A stretch of DNA of 64,000 nucleotides, taken from positions 496,001-560,000 of the forward strand of contig NZ_SETE01000001.1 of assembly GCF_004152935.1 (NCBI RefSeq), read 5' to 3'. Positions 7,609 to 16,508 of the stretch are shown here, one piece after another. The translations under genes and the position numbers were made by a program. The DNA comes from Brumimicrobium glaciale (GTDB taxonomy: Bacteria > Bacteroidota > Bacteroidia > Flavobacteriales_D > Crocinitomicaceae). Position 1 is the first letter of the stretch, and each line of letters opens with the position of its first letter. Under the pieces are notes generated by a model, which was given only the letters and a program-made list of their open reading frames with translations, searched no databases and had not been told where the DNA came from.

Positions 7609-10600
7609 ATGAAAAAGAAATTACAATTACTCATGCTTACCTTCCTTTTAGCAGGGTTTCATGTTAGCTCACAAGTTCTCATGAATGAGGATTTTAACTC
7701 TTCAATCCCACCAGGATGGAATGCAGGGACTTATTCGCAAACGACATCTGATGCTTGTGATATTGGTTCAATTAGACATAACTTATATAGTTTTAGCGCT
7801 ACAACCAATACTTCTAGTTATACACAGGTTGCAACAGGAAATGATATTGTGGTTTCATTAGACTACAAGGTTGTTGATTGGTCTGGTGGAGCAGGTACTT
7901 TAGGTAACTTTGGTACTATGAATTTGCAATACACTATAAATGGAGGAACGAGTTGGATAAATTATGATGTTATAGATAATTCAAATCATGTTGTTTCTAA
8001 TCAGTGTGCTACAAGAACGTTTACAATTCCTGCAGCTAGTGTTCCAACTGGATCTAGTTTTGCTTGGAAATTAAATGGTACTTGGAATGCAGGAGATTAC
8101 TATTTTTATATAGATAACTTCTCTGCTGTAGAACAAGTATCTTGTATGCCGCCTTCTGCATTAAATGTTACCAATGTTACTGCAACTACTTTAGATTTCG
8201 GTTGGACAGAAAACAATGGATCTGGTCAGTGGGATTTTGAATATGGGGCTATTGGTTTTGCTCTTGGTACTGGTACTCAATCCTTCATATCGGCTAATCC
8301 TCATAATGTTGCCATTACACAAGGAAGTGAATATGATTTTTATGTACGTTCAGTTTGTTCTGTAGGCGATACAAGTGCTTGGTCAGGCCCTTACCAATTC
8401 AAATATTGTGATGTTTCATCGCAATATACTTTCGATTATATTACTGGAATCAATACATTAGGTGCTGTAATAAATGTAAATTATTCTGCAGGTGCAAATC
8501 CTCCTGGTGGTTATGCAAATGAAACAGCGCAATCATTTGAATCGTTTGAAGCACAAACATTCGCTATTAACACTACATATACTTCTGCATACAACGCAGT
8601 AAATGTTTGGGTTGATTGGAATAAAAACATGGTTTTTGAAGCAACTGAATTGATGGCTGGTTCTGGAGCTACAGTAGCAGCTCAAACACACTCTATAACT
8701 GTTCCTACTGGAACTGCACAAGGTGATTATAGAATGAGAGTTCGTGGCGATTATGGAAATACAGCGAATCCACCAGCTTGTGGAAGTTCCACTTATGGTT
8801 CTACTATTGATTTCAACTTAACTATTGTAACTCCTCCAACTTGTTTGTCACCAACAGCTTTAACAGCTTCAAATATTACTGCAACTACTGCAGATTTAAG
8901 TTGGACTGAAAATAACGGATCTTCTTTATGGAATATCGAATATGGAATTACTGGTTTCACTCAAGGAAGTGGATTTATTGACAATGGTATTTCAGCAAAT
9001 CCTTACACAGCTACTATTACAGCTAATACATCTTATGAGTATTACGTTCAAACTGATTGTGGTGGTGGTGATTTAAGTTCATGGGCTGGTCCTTATGCAT
9101 TCTCTAATGTTTACTGCCTCCCGGTTTATACAAGCACAAGTGAATACTTATCTCTAATGGAGACAGTTGGTGCTATTGCAGATGTTTCTCATACAGCATC
9201 TGCCTTCCCTGCGCCAAATGGATATACAGATGAAACAGCTCAAATCTTAGAAGTTTATGAAACGCTTACTTTCGATTTGAATTCTGCTTACAACCCATCA
9301 AATTATTCTTATGTAGTTAGAATGTGGGTTGATTTTAATAACGATTTTGTTTTTGATCACGCTACTGAATTAATCTCTTCTGCTTCAGGTGGACCAGGTT
9401 CTTTTACGCAACAAGTTACAATTCCTGCTGGAACACCAGTTGGTACATACAGAGTTAGGGTGCGTGGTGAATATTCTGCTTCTGCAGATCCATTTCCATG
9501 TAGTAGTGAAACATGGGGTTCAGCAGCTGATTTCACAATGAGTGTAATTACACCTCCAACATGTCTTCCAGTAATGGATATTGATACAGTAAGTGTTTCT
9601 ACAACTTCTATTGAATTAAGCTGGACTGAATTAAACTCAGCTACTTCTTGGACTATCGAATACGGTCTTGCTGGATTTACGCAAGGAAACGGAATGTTTG
9701 CAACTGCGAATACAAATCTTGGGTTTACAATTTTAGGATTAAATCCAAGTGCTCAATACGATTTCTACATTCAAGCTGATTGTGGTGGTGGTGACCTAGC
9801 AGCATGGAGAGGTCCATTCTCAATGTACACTGATTGTGGTATTGCTGTAGCTCCTTTTTATGAAGGATTTAGTAATGCTGTTCAACCACAATGTTGGGAG
9901 AATTTATCTTCAAATACAAGTACTAGTGTAAATAATTTCTGGAAATTTAATGGTCAAGCGGGTTATGCTGCGGCTAATAATGGTAGAACACCAGGTACAT
10001 TTGCATGGGTAGATGGAGACTTCCCTTATGGTGATAGTGTAATATTGATTTCTCCGCAAATTGATATTTCACAATTAGCAACTCCATATTTATCTTTTGA
10101 GTGGTTCAGTAACAATACGAATACTCCTGGAGATAATGTTCCTTTAATTATTGAAGTAAATGATGGAACGTCTTGGACGTTATTGGATACTTTGAGAGGA
10201 GATAGTCCAAACTGGGAATTTGTAAATTATGATTTAAGCGCTTTCACAGGTAATGTTATTCAAGTGCGTTTTATGGTTAACAAATCAGTTACTACAGGTT
10301 TATCTTATTACAATGATATTTTATTAGATGAGTTTAGAGTTGCCGACTGTATCAGTCTTGGTGGACAAGATGGAATGTTTGATGTGTGTCGTTTAGACAG
10401 TACTGTAAATCTTGAAGCAAACATTATTGTGAAGCCAAATGGTGGAGGTATGTGGTCTTTCCCAGGTCAACCTGCTTATGTAGTGGATGACACAGTGTTC
10501 AATGTTCAATTTTTACCAGTTGGTTCTTATGAAGTTTATTATGTAGAAAGATACGTATGTTATGATACGACTACTGCAACAATAAACGTGTTTGGACCTT

Positions 10601-11115
10601 CAAGCGCTGGAATGGATGGTACAACTACTGTGTGTAAAAATGAGCCAATTGATTTATTCTCTGCATTGTCAGGTAATATTGATATGGGGGGAGAATGGTA
10701 CGATTTCAATAATGCTATGTTAGCAAATGCACAACCTAAGGCGGAACCGATTCCGGGTCAATACAATTTTAACTATATAGTTACAAATGGTGTTTGTCCA
10801 GCAGATACTGCTGTGGTTGAGGTTTCTGTTAAAGCAGATTGTGATTGGTTATCTTTAGGAGAAGAGTTATTTACTGATATTTCAGTATATCCAAACCCTG
10901 CGACAAGTCAATTGATTATCTCAAATCCTTCAAACGCTACATCTTTAAAAGTAGAGATGTTGGATATGAATGGAAGAATTGTTTTGGTAGAAAACAAAGC
11001 ATTAAACAATGCAACTGAGACTACGTTAGCGATAGGAAACCTTGAAAGAGGTATTTATACACTGCGTATTTATAATAATGAAGGACAGAAAACTTTCAAA
11101 ATTGTGAAACAGTAG
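7609..11115 (+). CDS. T9SS type A sorting domain protein (Fn3/GEVED, two jelly rolls)
   Basis: 1168 residues with a signal peptide (1-22, ...FHVSSQ). Order: choice-of-anchor/MAM-like jelly roll (about 23-178, ending FYIDNFSAVEQ), Fn3, GEVED (about 265-405), Fn3, second GEVED (about 500-645), Fn3 (about 650-742), a second jelly roll (about 745-925, ending LLDEFRVADC), a linker, and a Por-secretion tail (about 1088-1168). From 9163 to about 10499 the DNA is nearly identical to 12961-14297 in the next gene, whereas sequence on the 5' side diverges at once. This points to recent gene conversion or duplication. No catalytic domain is visible; surface adhesion is the family-level guess. Confidence 0.92.
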   Translation: MKKKLQLLMLTFLLAGFHVSSQVLMNEDFNSSIPPGWNAGTYSQTTSDACDIGSIRHNLYSFSATTNTSSYTQVATGNDIVVSLDYKVVDWSGGAGTLGNFGTMNLQYTINGGTSWINYDVIDNSNHVVSNQCATRTFTIPAASVPTGSSFAWKLNGTWNAGDYYFYIDNFSAVEQVSCMPPSALNVTNVTATTLDFGWTENNGSGQWDFEYGAIGFALGTGTQSFISANPHNVAITQGSEYDFYVRSVCSVGDTSAWSGPYQFKYCDVSSQYTFDYITGINTLGAVINVNYSAGANPPGGYANETAQSFESFEAQTFAINTTYTSAYNAVNVWVDWNKNMVFEATELMAGSGATVAAQTHSITVPTGTAQGDYRMRVRGDYGNTANPPACGSSTYGSTIDFNLTIVTPPTCLSPTALTASNITATTADLSWTENNGSSLWNIEYGITGFTQGSGFIDNGISANPYTATITANTSYEYYVQTDCGGGDLSSWAGPYAFSNVYCLPVYTSTSEYLSLMETVGAIADVSHTASAFPAPNGYTDETAQILEVYETLTFDLNSAYNPSNYSYVVRMWVDFNNDFVFDHATELISSASGGPGSFTQQVTIPAGTPVGTYRVRVRGEYSASADPFPCSSETWGSAADFTMSVITPPTCLPVMDIDTVSVSTTSIELSWTELNSATSWTIEYGLAGFTQGNGMFATANTNLGFTILGLNPSAQYDFYIQADCGGGDLAAWRGPFSMYTDCGIAVAPFYEGFSNAVQPQCWENLSSNTSTSVNNFWKFNGQAGYAAANNGRTPGTFAWVDGDFPYGDSVILISPQIDISQLATPYLSFEWFSNNTNTPGDNVPLIIEVNDGTSWTLLDTLRGDSPNWEFVNYDLSAFTGNVIQVRFMVNKSVTTGLSYYNDILLDEFRVADCISLGGQDGMFDVCRLDSTVNLEANIIVKPNGGGMWSFPGQPAYVVDDTVFNVQFLPVGSYEVYYVERYVCYDTTTATINVFGPSSAGMDGTTTVCKNEPIDLFSALSGNIDMGGEWYDFNNAMLANAQPKAEPIPGQYNFNYIVTNGVCPADTAVVEVSVKADCDWLSLGEELFTDISVYPNPATSQLIISNPSNATSLKVEMLDMNGRIVLVENKALNNATETTLAIGNLERGIYTLRIYNNEGQKTFKIVKQ

Positions 11116-11150
11116 TTTTTGGTTAAAAACAGATTAATAGTTTTAATAGA

Positions 11151-11180
11151 AGCGCCTCTCATTGGGAGAGGCGCTTTTTT
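11151..11180 (+). terminator. Terminator after third T9SS gene
   Basis: Perfect 10-bp stem AGCGCCTCTC with GAGAGGCGCT, a 5-nt loop and a T6 run, 35 nt after the stop codon. Confidence 0.9.
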
Positions 11181-11232
11181 AGTGCCTAAATATTTAGTTT
11201 ACACTGTTTACTAAATGTTCATTATCAGTGGG

Positions 11233-11263
11233 TTGTATTGAAAAAAAGCTTCCTGTAATTTTG
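11233..11263 (+). promoter_or_regulatory. Candidate promoter of fourth T9SS gene
   Basis: TTG at 11233-11235, a 20-nt spacer, then TAATTTTG at 11256-11263, matching the Bacteroidota TTTG/TAnnTTTG layout. It is 56 nt upstream of the start codon and does not share the 16-mer found before the two preceding paralogs. Confidence 0.45.
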
Positions 11264-11319
11264 TTGAGTAAACTGATTTAATTATTTTTATGGAATAATT
11301 AATTCAAAAAAACACTTTT

Positions 11320-14300
11320 ATGAACAAATTTTACAAAAAGCTTAGGAATCTTGGGCTGGCTTTCTTGGTCGCCGGTTCCTTTGCCAATTATACTTCCGCA
11401 CAATTTGGTTGTGCCACTGGAGTTGCAATAACAAATGGATATACAGCAACAGCAATAACAACTCCAGGGACAGGAGGTGTTGAAGATTGGAATATTAATC
11501 CTCCTGGATCTATTATTCCGGGATATTGGTGGGATGACGATGTGTATATGTTTGAGTATACTGCAGGAGCAACAGCAGAGGAAATTACAATGACTATTTT
11601 CACAAGAAAAACGTATACAGGTATAGGTGTTTTCTCAACTTGTACTGGAACACAATTTTCAAATCAACTGGATGCGGTAGGCGACTTTGCTGCGAATGCT
11701 CCAAAAACAGTAAGTGCAATTATTTCTCCAGCTCAAACAGTTTATATAGCTGTTGGTCAATGGGGAACTCCAAACGATTTGGATTTTGATGTAACTAATT
11801 TTTCTGTTACAACAATAACTTGTCCAGATCCAACAAATTTACTTTCTTCAGCAATTACTTCTGGAGGAGCAACAGTTGATTGGACAGAAAATGGTACAGC
11901 AACCACATGGAATATTGAATGGGGTCTAGCTGGATATACACCAGGGTCAATGGCAGCAATTGGTTCTGACATGGGGAATACAAGTCAAACATCAGTCATT
12001 ACAGGATTGAATCCGGCAACTACTTATGATGTATATGTGCAGTCAGATTGTGGTGGTGGAGATTTAAGTGCTTGGGTAGGTCCTTTGACATTTTTCACAA
12101 CTTGTCTTGCGGAAACTACACCTTGGTTTTATGACGTAGAAGCGTCTATAAATACGACTAGTTCACAAATTGGAAACTGTTGGTCATCATCACCTAACAA
12201 TACAACTTCTGCTTACCGTTGGGATGTTGGCGGTTCAACTAGTTCAACTGCTACTGGGCCAAATAGTGCATATAGTGGAAGTAAATTCTTTTATACAGAA
12301 GCTTCTTCAGGTGTGAATGGTGCTACAGCGTATTTATACACTCCACTTATTGACTTGTCAGGTTTAACAGTTCCTCAATTAGGATTCTATTATCATATGT
12401 ATGGTTCAGATATAAATGTACTAAATGTTCAAGTTTCAACAGATAATGGAGTGACCTGGACAACTGAAGGAACAATTACAGGACAACAACAAATTTCTGG
12501 TAATGATCCTTGGATAGAAGAATTAGTTCTATTAAATAGTTATTCTGGAATTATCTCGCTTAGGTTTGAAGGAATTAGAGGTGGTAGTTTTAATGGTGAT
12601 ATTTCACTTGATGATATCTCTGTTAAGGAAGCACCTACTTGTATTAAGCCATCTAATTTAGCTGTAACTAATGTTACCTCTACTTCGGTTGATTTATCTT
12701 GGACTGAAAACAATGGATCTTCGTTATGGAACCTTGAGTACGGTGTTGCTGGTTTTTCGCAAGGCGCTGGTACACAAGCGAATGCAATCACTACGAATCC
12801 TTATGCAATTACAATCACACCAAATACAGCTTATGAATTTTATATTCAAACTGATTGTGGAGGTGGAGACTTAAGTGAATGGGCTGGTCCTTTTGCATTC
12901 TCTAATGTGTATTGTTTGCCTGTTTATACAAGCACGTCAGAATATTTACCATTAATCGAAACAGTTGGTGCTATTGCAGATGTTTCTCATACAGCATCTG
13001 CCTTCCCTGCACCAAATGGATATACAGATGAAACAGCTCAAATCTTAGAAGTTTATGAAACGCTTACTTTCGATTTGAATTCTGCTTACAACCCATCAAA
13101 TTATTCTTATGTAGTTAGAATGTGGGTTGATTTTAATAACGATTTTGTTTTTGATCACGCTACTGAATTAATCTCTTCTGCTTCAGGTGGACCAGGTTCT
13201 TTTACGCAACAAGTTACAATTCCTGCTGGAACACCAGTTGGAACGTACAGAGTTAGGGTGCGTGGTGAATATTCTGCTTCTGCAGATCCATTTCCATGTA
13301 GTAGTGAAACATGGGGTTCAGCAGCTGATTTCACAATGAGTGTAATTACACCTCCAACATGTCTTCCAGTAATGGATATTGATACAGTAAGTGTTTCTAC
13401 AACTTCTATTGAATTAAGCTGGACTGAATTAAATACAGCTACTTCTTGGACTATCGAATACGGTCTTGCTGGATTTACGCAAGGAAACGGAATGTTTGCT
13501 ACTGCAAATACAAATCTTGGATTTACAATTTCAGGATTAAATCCAAGTGCTCAATACGATTTCTACATTCAAGCTGATTGTGGTGGTGGTGACTTAGCAG
13601 CATGGAGAGGTCCATTCTCAATGTATACTGATTGTGGTATTGCTGTAGCTCCCTTTTATGAAGGATTTAGTAATGCTGTTCAACCACAATGTTGGGAGAA
13701 TTTATCTTCAAATACAAGTACTAGTGTAAATAATTTCTGGAAATTTAATGGTCAAGCTGGTTATGCTGCGGCTAATAATGGTAGAACACCAGGTACATTT
13801 GCATGGGTAGATGGAGACTTTCCTTATGGTGATAGTGTAATATTGATTTCTCCGCAAATTGATATTTCACAATTAGCAACTCCATATTTATCTTTTGAGT
13901 GGTTCAGTAACAATACGAATACCCCTGGAGATAATGTTCCTTTAATTATTGAAGTAAATGATGGAACGTCTTGGACGTTATTGGATACTTTGAGAGGAGA
14001 TAGTCCAAACTGGGAATTTGTAAATTATGATTTAAGCGCTTTCACAGGTAATGTTATTCAAGTGCGTTTTATGGTTAACAAATCAGTTACTACAGGTTTA
14101 TCTTATTACAATGATATTTTATTGGATGAGTTTAGAGTTGCCGACTGTATCAGTCTTGGTGGACAAGATGGAATGTTTGATGTGTGTCGTTTAGACAGTA
14201 CTGTAAATCTTGAAGCAAACATTATTGTGAAGCCAAATGGTGGAGGTATGTGGTCTTTCCCAGGTCAACCTGCTTATGTAGTGGATGACACAGTGTTTAA

Positions 14301-14913
14301 CGTTCAATTCTTACCAGCTGGTGCTTATGAAGTTTATTATGTAGAAAGGTACGTATGTTATGATACTACTACTGCAACAATAAACGTGTTTGGACCATCT
14401 TCTGCTGGAATTGACGGAACGATTAATGTGTGTAAAAATGAGCCAGTAAACCTTTATGGTGTGTTAGGTGGAAATGTTGATATAGGAGGAGTTTGGTATG
14501 ATTTCACCAATTCAGCACTTCCAAACTCACAACCAAAAGCAGAACCGATTCCTGGACAGTACAATTATACTTATGTTGTAACAAATGGCGTTTGTCCTGC
14601 TGATACATCAATAGTAGAAGTTGGTGTTCTAGATTCATGTGATTTCTTAGCAATAGGTGCGGAGTTATTTACTGATATTTCAGTATATCCAAATCCAACT
14701 ATGAATATCTTGAATATCGTAAATCCATCAAATACTTCTTCTTTGAAATTAGAAATGTTTGATATGAACGGTAGACTAGTATTGGTTGAAAATAAAGCAT
14801 TATCAAATGCTACTGAAGCTACGATAGCAATTGATCACCTTGAAAAAGGAATCTACACGCTACGTGTTTACAATGATAATGGTCAAAAGACCTTTAAAAT
14901 TGTTAAGCAGTAA
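11320..14913 (+). CDS. T9SS type A sorting domain protein with N-terminal PPC-like domain
   Basis: 1197 residues. Signal peptide 1-27 (...SFANYTSAQ). An N-terminal beta domain (about 30-165) resembles a bacterial pre-peptidase (PPC-like) fold. Then Fn3 (about 167-262), a MAM-like jelly roll (about 265-430) homologous to the start of the first gene in the window, Fn3, GEVED (about 530-680), Fn3, a choice-of-anchor jelly roll, and the Por-secretion tail (about 1117-1197). The region 12961-14297 is almost identical in DNA to the preceding gene. The protein is thus a mosaic, with its 5' half related to gene one, its 3' half to gene three, and a unique N-terminus. A surface or secreted role is inferred. 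Confidence 0.92.
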   Translation: MNKFYKKLRNLGLAFLVAGSFANYTSAQFGCATGVAITNGYTATAITTPGTGGVEDWNINPPGSIIPGYWWDDDVYMFEYTAGATAEEITMTIFTRKTYTGIGVFSTCTGTQFSNQLDAVGDFAANAPKTVSAIISPAQTVYIAVGQWGTPNDLDFDVTNFSVTTITCPDPTNLLSSAITSGGATVDWTENGTATTWNIEWGLAGYTPGSMAAIGSDMGNTSQTSVITGLNPATTYDVYVQSDCGGGDLSAWVGPLTFFTTCLAETTPWFYDVEASINTTSSQIGNCWSSSPNNTTSAYRWDVGGSTSSTATGPNSAYSGSKFFYTEASSGVNGATAYLYTPLIDLSGLTVPQLGFYYHMYGSDINVLNVQVSTDNGVTWTTEGTITGQQQISGNDPWIEELVLLNSYSGIISLRFEGIRGGSFNGDISLDDISVKEAPTCIKPSNLAVTNVTSTSVDLSWTENNGSSLWNLEYGVAGFSQGAGTQANAITTNPYAITITPNTAYEFYIQTDCGGGDLSEWAGPFAFSNVYCLPVYTSTSEYLPLIETVGAIADVSHTASAFPAPNGYTDETAQILEVYETLTFDLNSAYNPSNYSYVVRMWVDFNNDFVFDHATELISSASGGPGSFTQQVTIPAGTPVGTYRVRVRGEYSASADPFPCSSETWGSAADFTMSVITPPTCLPVMDIDTVSVSTTSIELSWTELNTATSWTIEYGLAGFTQGNGMFATANTNLGFTISGLNPSAQYDFYIQADCGGGDLAAWRGPFSMYTDCGIAVAPFYEGFSNAVQPQCWENLSSNTSTSVNNFWKFNGQAGYAAANNGRTPGTFAWVDGDFPYGDSVILISPQIDISQLATPYLSFEWFSNNTNTPGDNVPLIIEVNDGTSWTLLDTLRGDSPNWEFVNYDLSAFTGNVIQVRFMVNKSVTTGLSYYNDILLDEFRVADCISLGGQDGMFDVCRLDSTVNLEANIIVKPNGGGMWSFPGQPAYVVDDTVFNVQFLPAGAYEVYYVERYVCYDTTTATINVFGPSSAGIDGTINVCKNEPVNLYGVLGGNVDIGGVWYDFTNSALPNSQPKAEPIPGQYNYTYVVTNGVCPADTSIVEVGVLDSCDFLAIGAELFTDISVYPNPTMNILNIVNPSNTSSLKLEMFDMNGRLVLVENKALSNATEATIAIDHLEKGIYTLRVYNDNGQKTFKIVKQ

Positions 14914-14935
14914 TAGCTTTTAAAATACTTTTATG

Positions 14936-14969
14936 AAAAGCGTTTCTCTTCGGGGAAACGCTTTTTTTT
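14936..14969 (+). terminator. Terminator after fourth T9SS gene
   Basis: Stem AAAAGCGTTTCTC with GGGAAACGCTTTT around a TTCG tetraloop, running into eight Ts. Confidence 0.9.
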
Positions 14970-15250
14970 GTGGGTTAGACAATAGTGTTCCTATTGAATT
15001 CGAGAAATCTTTCGGCTTTTTTGTAGGCTATTAATTTTTGAGGATCAAACATGAGATTTGGATTTAGTGTGGTCATGCTATCGAAGACACAAAAAAAATA
15101 GATCAAAGTAATAACGAATGCTTTTGTTTTTCTGGATTCCCCTTAATTTGAGTGAGAAAGAGTGACAGAAATGAAGAGTAAAGAGCTTAGTTTTTCCGTT
15201 TTCGGAGACTAGAAAATTTAGAATAAAATTAGAAGAGAAGGGTGTAAAAG
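14970..15250. other. Intergenic, no gene seen
   Basis: About 280 bp between the T9SS cluster and the terminator of tRNA-Leu. I see no reading frame with family resemblance and no clear structure. Confidence 0.5.
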
Positions 15251-15302
15251 AAAAAAGCAGAGTAGAAATTTTGCTTTCGCTCTGTTTCTCACTCTGCTTT
15301 TT
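15251..15302 (-). terminator. Terminator downstream of tRNA-Leu
   Basis: Long hairpin with arms AAAAGCAGAGT and ACTCTGCTTTT and a partly paired interior. Read on the minus strand it ends in a T run, directly after the tRNA-Leu 3' end. Confidence 0.75.
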
Positions 15303-15303
15303 G

Positions 15304-15385
15304 TACCCGGGGCGGGAATCGAACCCGCACTCCCGAAAGAACTGGATTTTGAATCCAGCGCGTCTACCAATTCCGCCACCCGGGC
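15304..15385 (-). tRNA. tRNA-Leu (anticodon CAA)
   Basis: Read on the minus strand, 82 nt: acceptor GCCCGGG paired with CCCGGGT (terminal G-U), a D arm with GGTAGACG, anticodon stem-loop with CAA in a TTCAAAA loop, an extended class II variable arm built on TTCTTTCGGGAG, T arm GGTTCGATTCC and discriminator A. CCA is not encoded. The long variable arm and A73 fit leucine. Confidence 0.95.
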
Positions 15386-15491
15386 ATATATTCGGATTGC
15401 AAATTTAAGTAAATTAATTTCAAAGACAACAAAATAAAATTGTTTTTGATTTTTATTTCGTAATCATTCTATAAATCAGGATATACCTAAT

Positions 15492-15524
15492 AAAAAAACG
15501 GGAAATCTTTCGAAATCCCGTTTT
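15492..15524 (-). terminator. Terminator of outer-membrane barrel gene
   Basis: Hairpin with ACGGGA/TCCCGT stem. On the minus strand it runs into seven Ts, about 50 nt after the stop codon of the barrel gene. Confidence 0.7.
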
Positions 15525-15573
15525 AATATCTATTTGAATCTAACAATTATTAGTTGTTAGCATATTTACAATC

Positions 15574-16200
15574 CTAGAAGAATCTATATCCAATAGTCAA
15601 CTGTCCCCATGTGTTCTTGTATCTTGGAGTATCAGAAGTTCCGTCACCTTTATTGTTCTGGAAGTCGAATCCAACACGTCCACCTACAGTTACGTGGTTG
15701 AAGTTTAAATTAACTCCTCCAACAAAACCTAAAATGTTTTTACGGATATTGTCGTTTTCGAATTGCTGTTCTTGATCGATTCCGATACCAGCATCGAATT
15801 CATTTCTTTCACTCAATAAGTAAGCGAATTGTGGCCCAGCAACGATTGAGAAGAACTCAGATGGTTTTAAAGCTACCAAAATTGGAACTTCTAAAAATGT
15901 AGTAGTTTTCTTATAGCTGTAACCTGCACCCAAGAAGCTTCCACTACCTTTAAATCCTTTTTGAGTTATAAGTACTTCAGGATGAATTCCTAAGTAAGTT
16001 CCAATTGGAATATCTATTCCTGCTCCAACTGTATAACCTAATCGCATGTTTGCATCGAACTCTTCTCCTTCAGAATCATAAACATTGGATGCAGTAGCTC
16101 CACCTTTAACTACAAATTTAAATTCTTCTCTGGCATCTTGTGCGAAAGAAAATAAAGCTGCTGTTGTAAAAAGGGTAGTTAATAGTATTACTTTTTTCAT
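15574..16200 (-). CDS. Outer-membrane beta-barrel protein (PorT-like family)
   Basis: 208 residues with a signal peptide (1-21, ...LFSFAQ). The rest alternates short amphipathic beta strands and turns, with FVVKGGATASN near the start and a C-terminal strand ending in aromatic residues (LTIGYRFF), the usual outer-membrane assembly signature. Length and strand pattern fit the outer membrane protein beta-barrel family (PF13568-like, 8 strands) that is abundant in Bacteroidota. The ligand and function are unknown. It has its own terminator and is likely monocistronic. Confidence 0.8.
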   Translation of the reverse strand: MKKVILLTTLFTTAALFSFAQDAREEFKFVVKGGATASNVYDSEGEEFDANMRLGYTVGAGIDIPIGTYLGIHPEVLITQKGFKGSGSFLGAGYSYKKTTTFLEVPILVALKPSEFFSIVAGPQFAYLLSERNEFDAGIGIDQEQQFENDNIRKNILGFVGGVNLNFNHVTVGGRVGFDFQNNKGDGTSDTPRYKNTWGQLTIGYRFF

Positions 16201-16508
16201 AATGTAAATTTTAAATAATTGTTAGTATTGTTGTCTGAAGTTTATTCCTTGAATTCCTTTTCGACAACTGAAATAAAGGTAGGTCAATTAAATATTATTT
16301 GTTAATCCTATTAACAGTAATTATCTTAAATAATCAAAAAACTGACTTTAATCACTAAAATTCGATGATTTATGGCGTTTTTCTTTAAATATTGTTGTTT
16401 TTTACGAAAAAAAGAAAAAATGAAGTTTCTATAAAACAATGTGGTTTTTTGATAAATAAATCAATAATTGACATGAAGTGGATAAGTGATTTGGGTATAA
16501 AAAAGCAT
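16201..16508. other. Intergenic, 308 bp
   Basis: AT-rich region between two minus-strand genes. It must contain the promoter of the barrel gene, but I could not fix a convincing TAnnTTTG/TTTG pair. No gene is seen. Confidence 0.4.
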
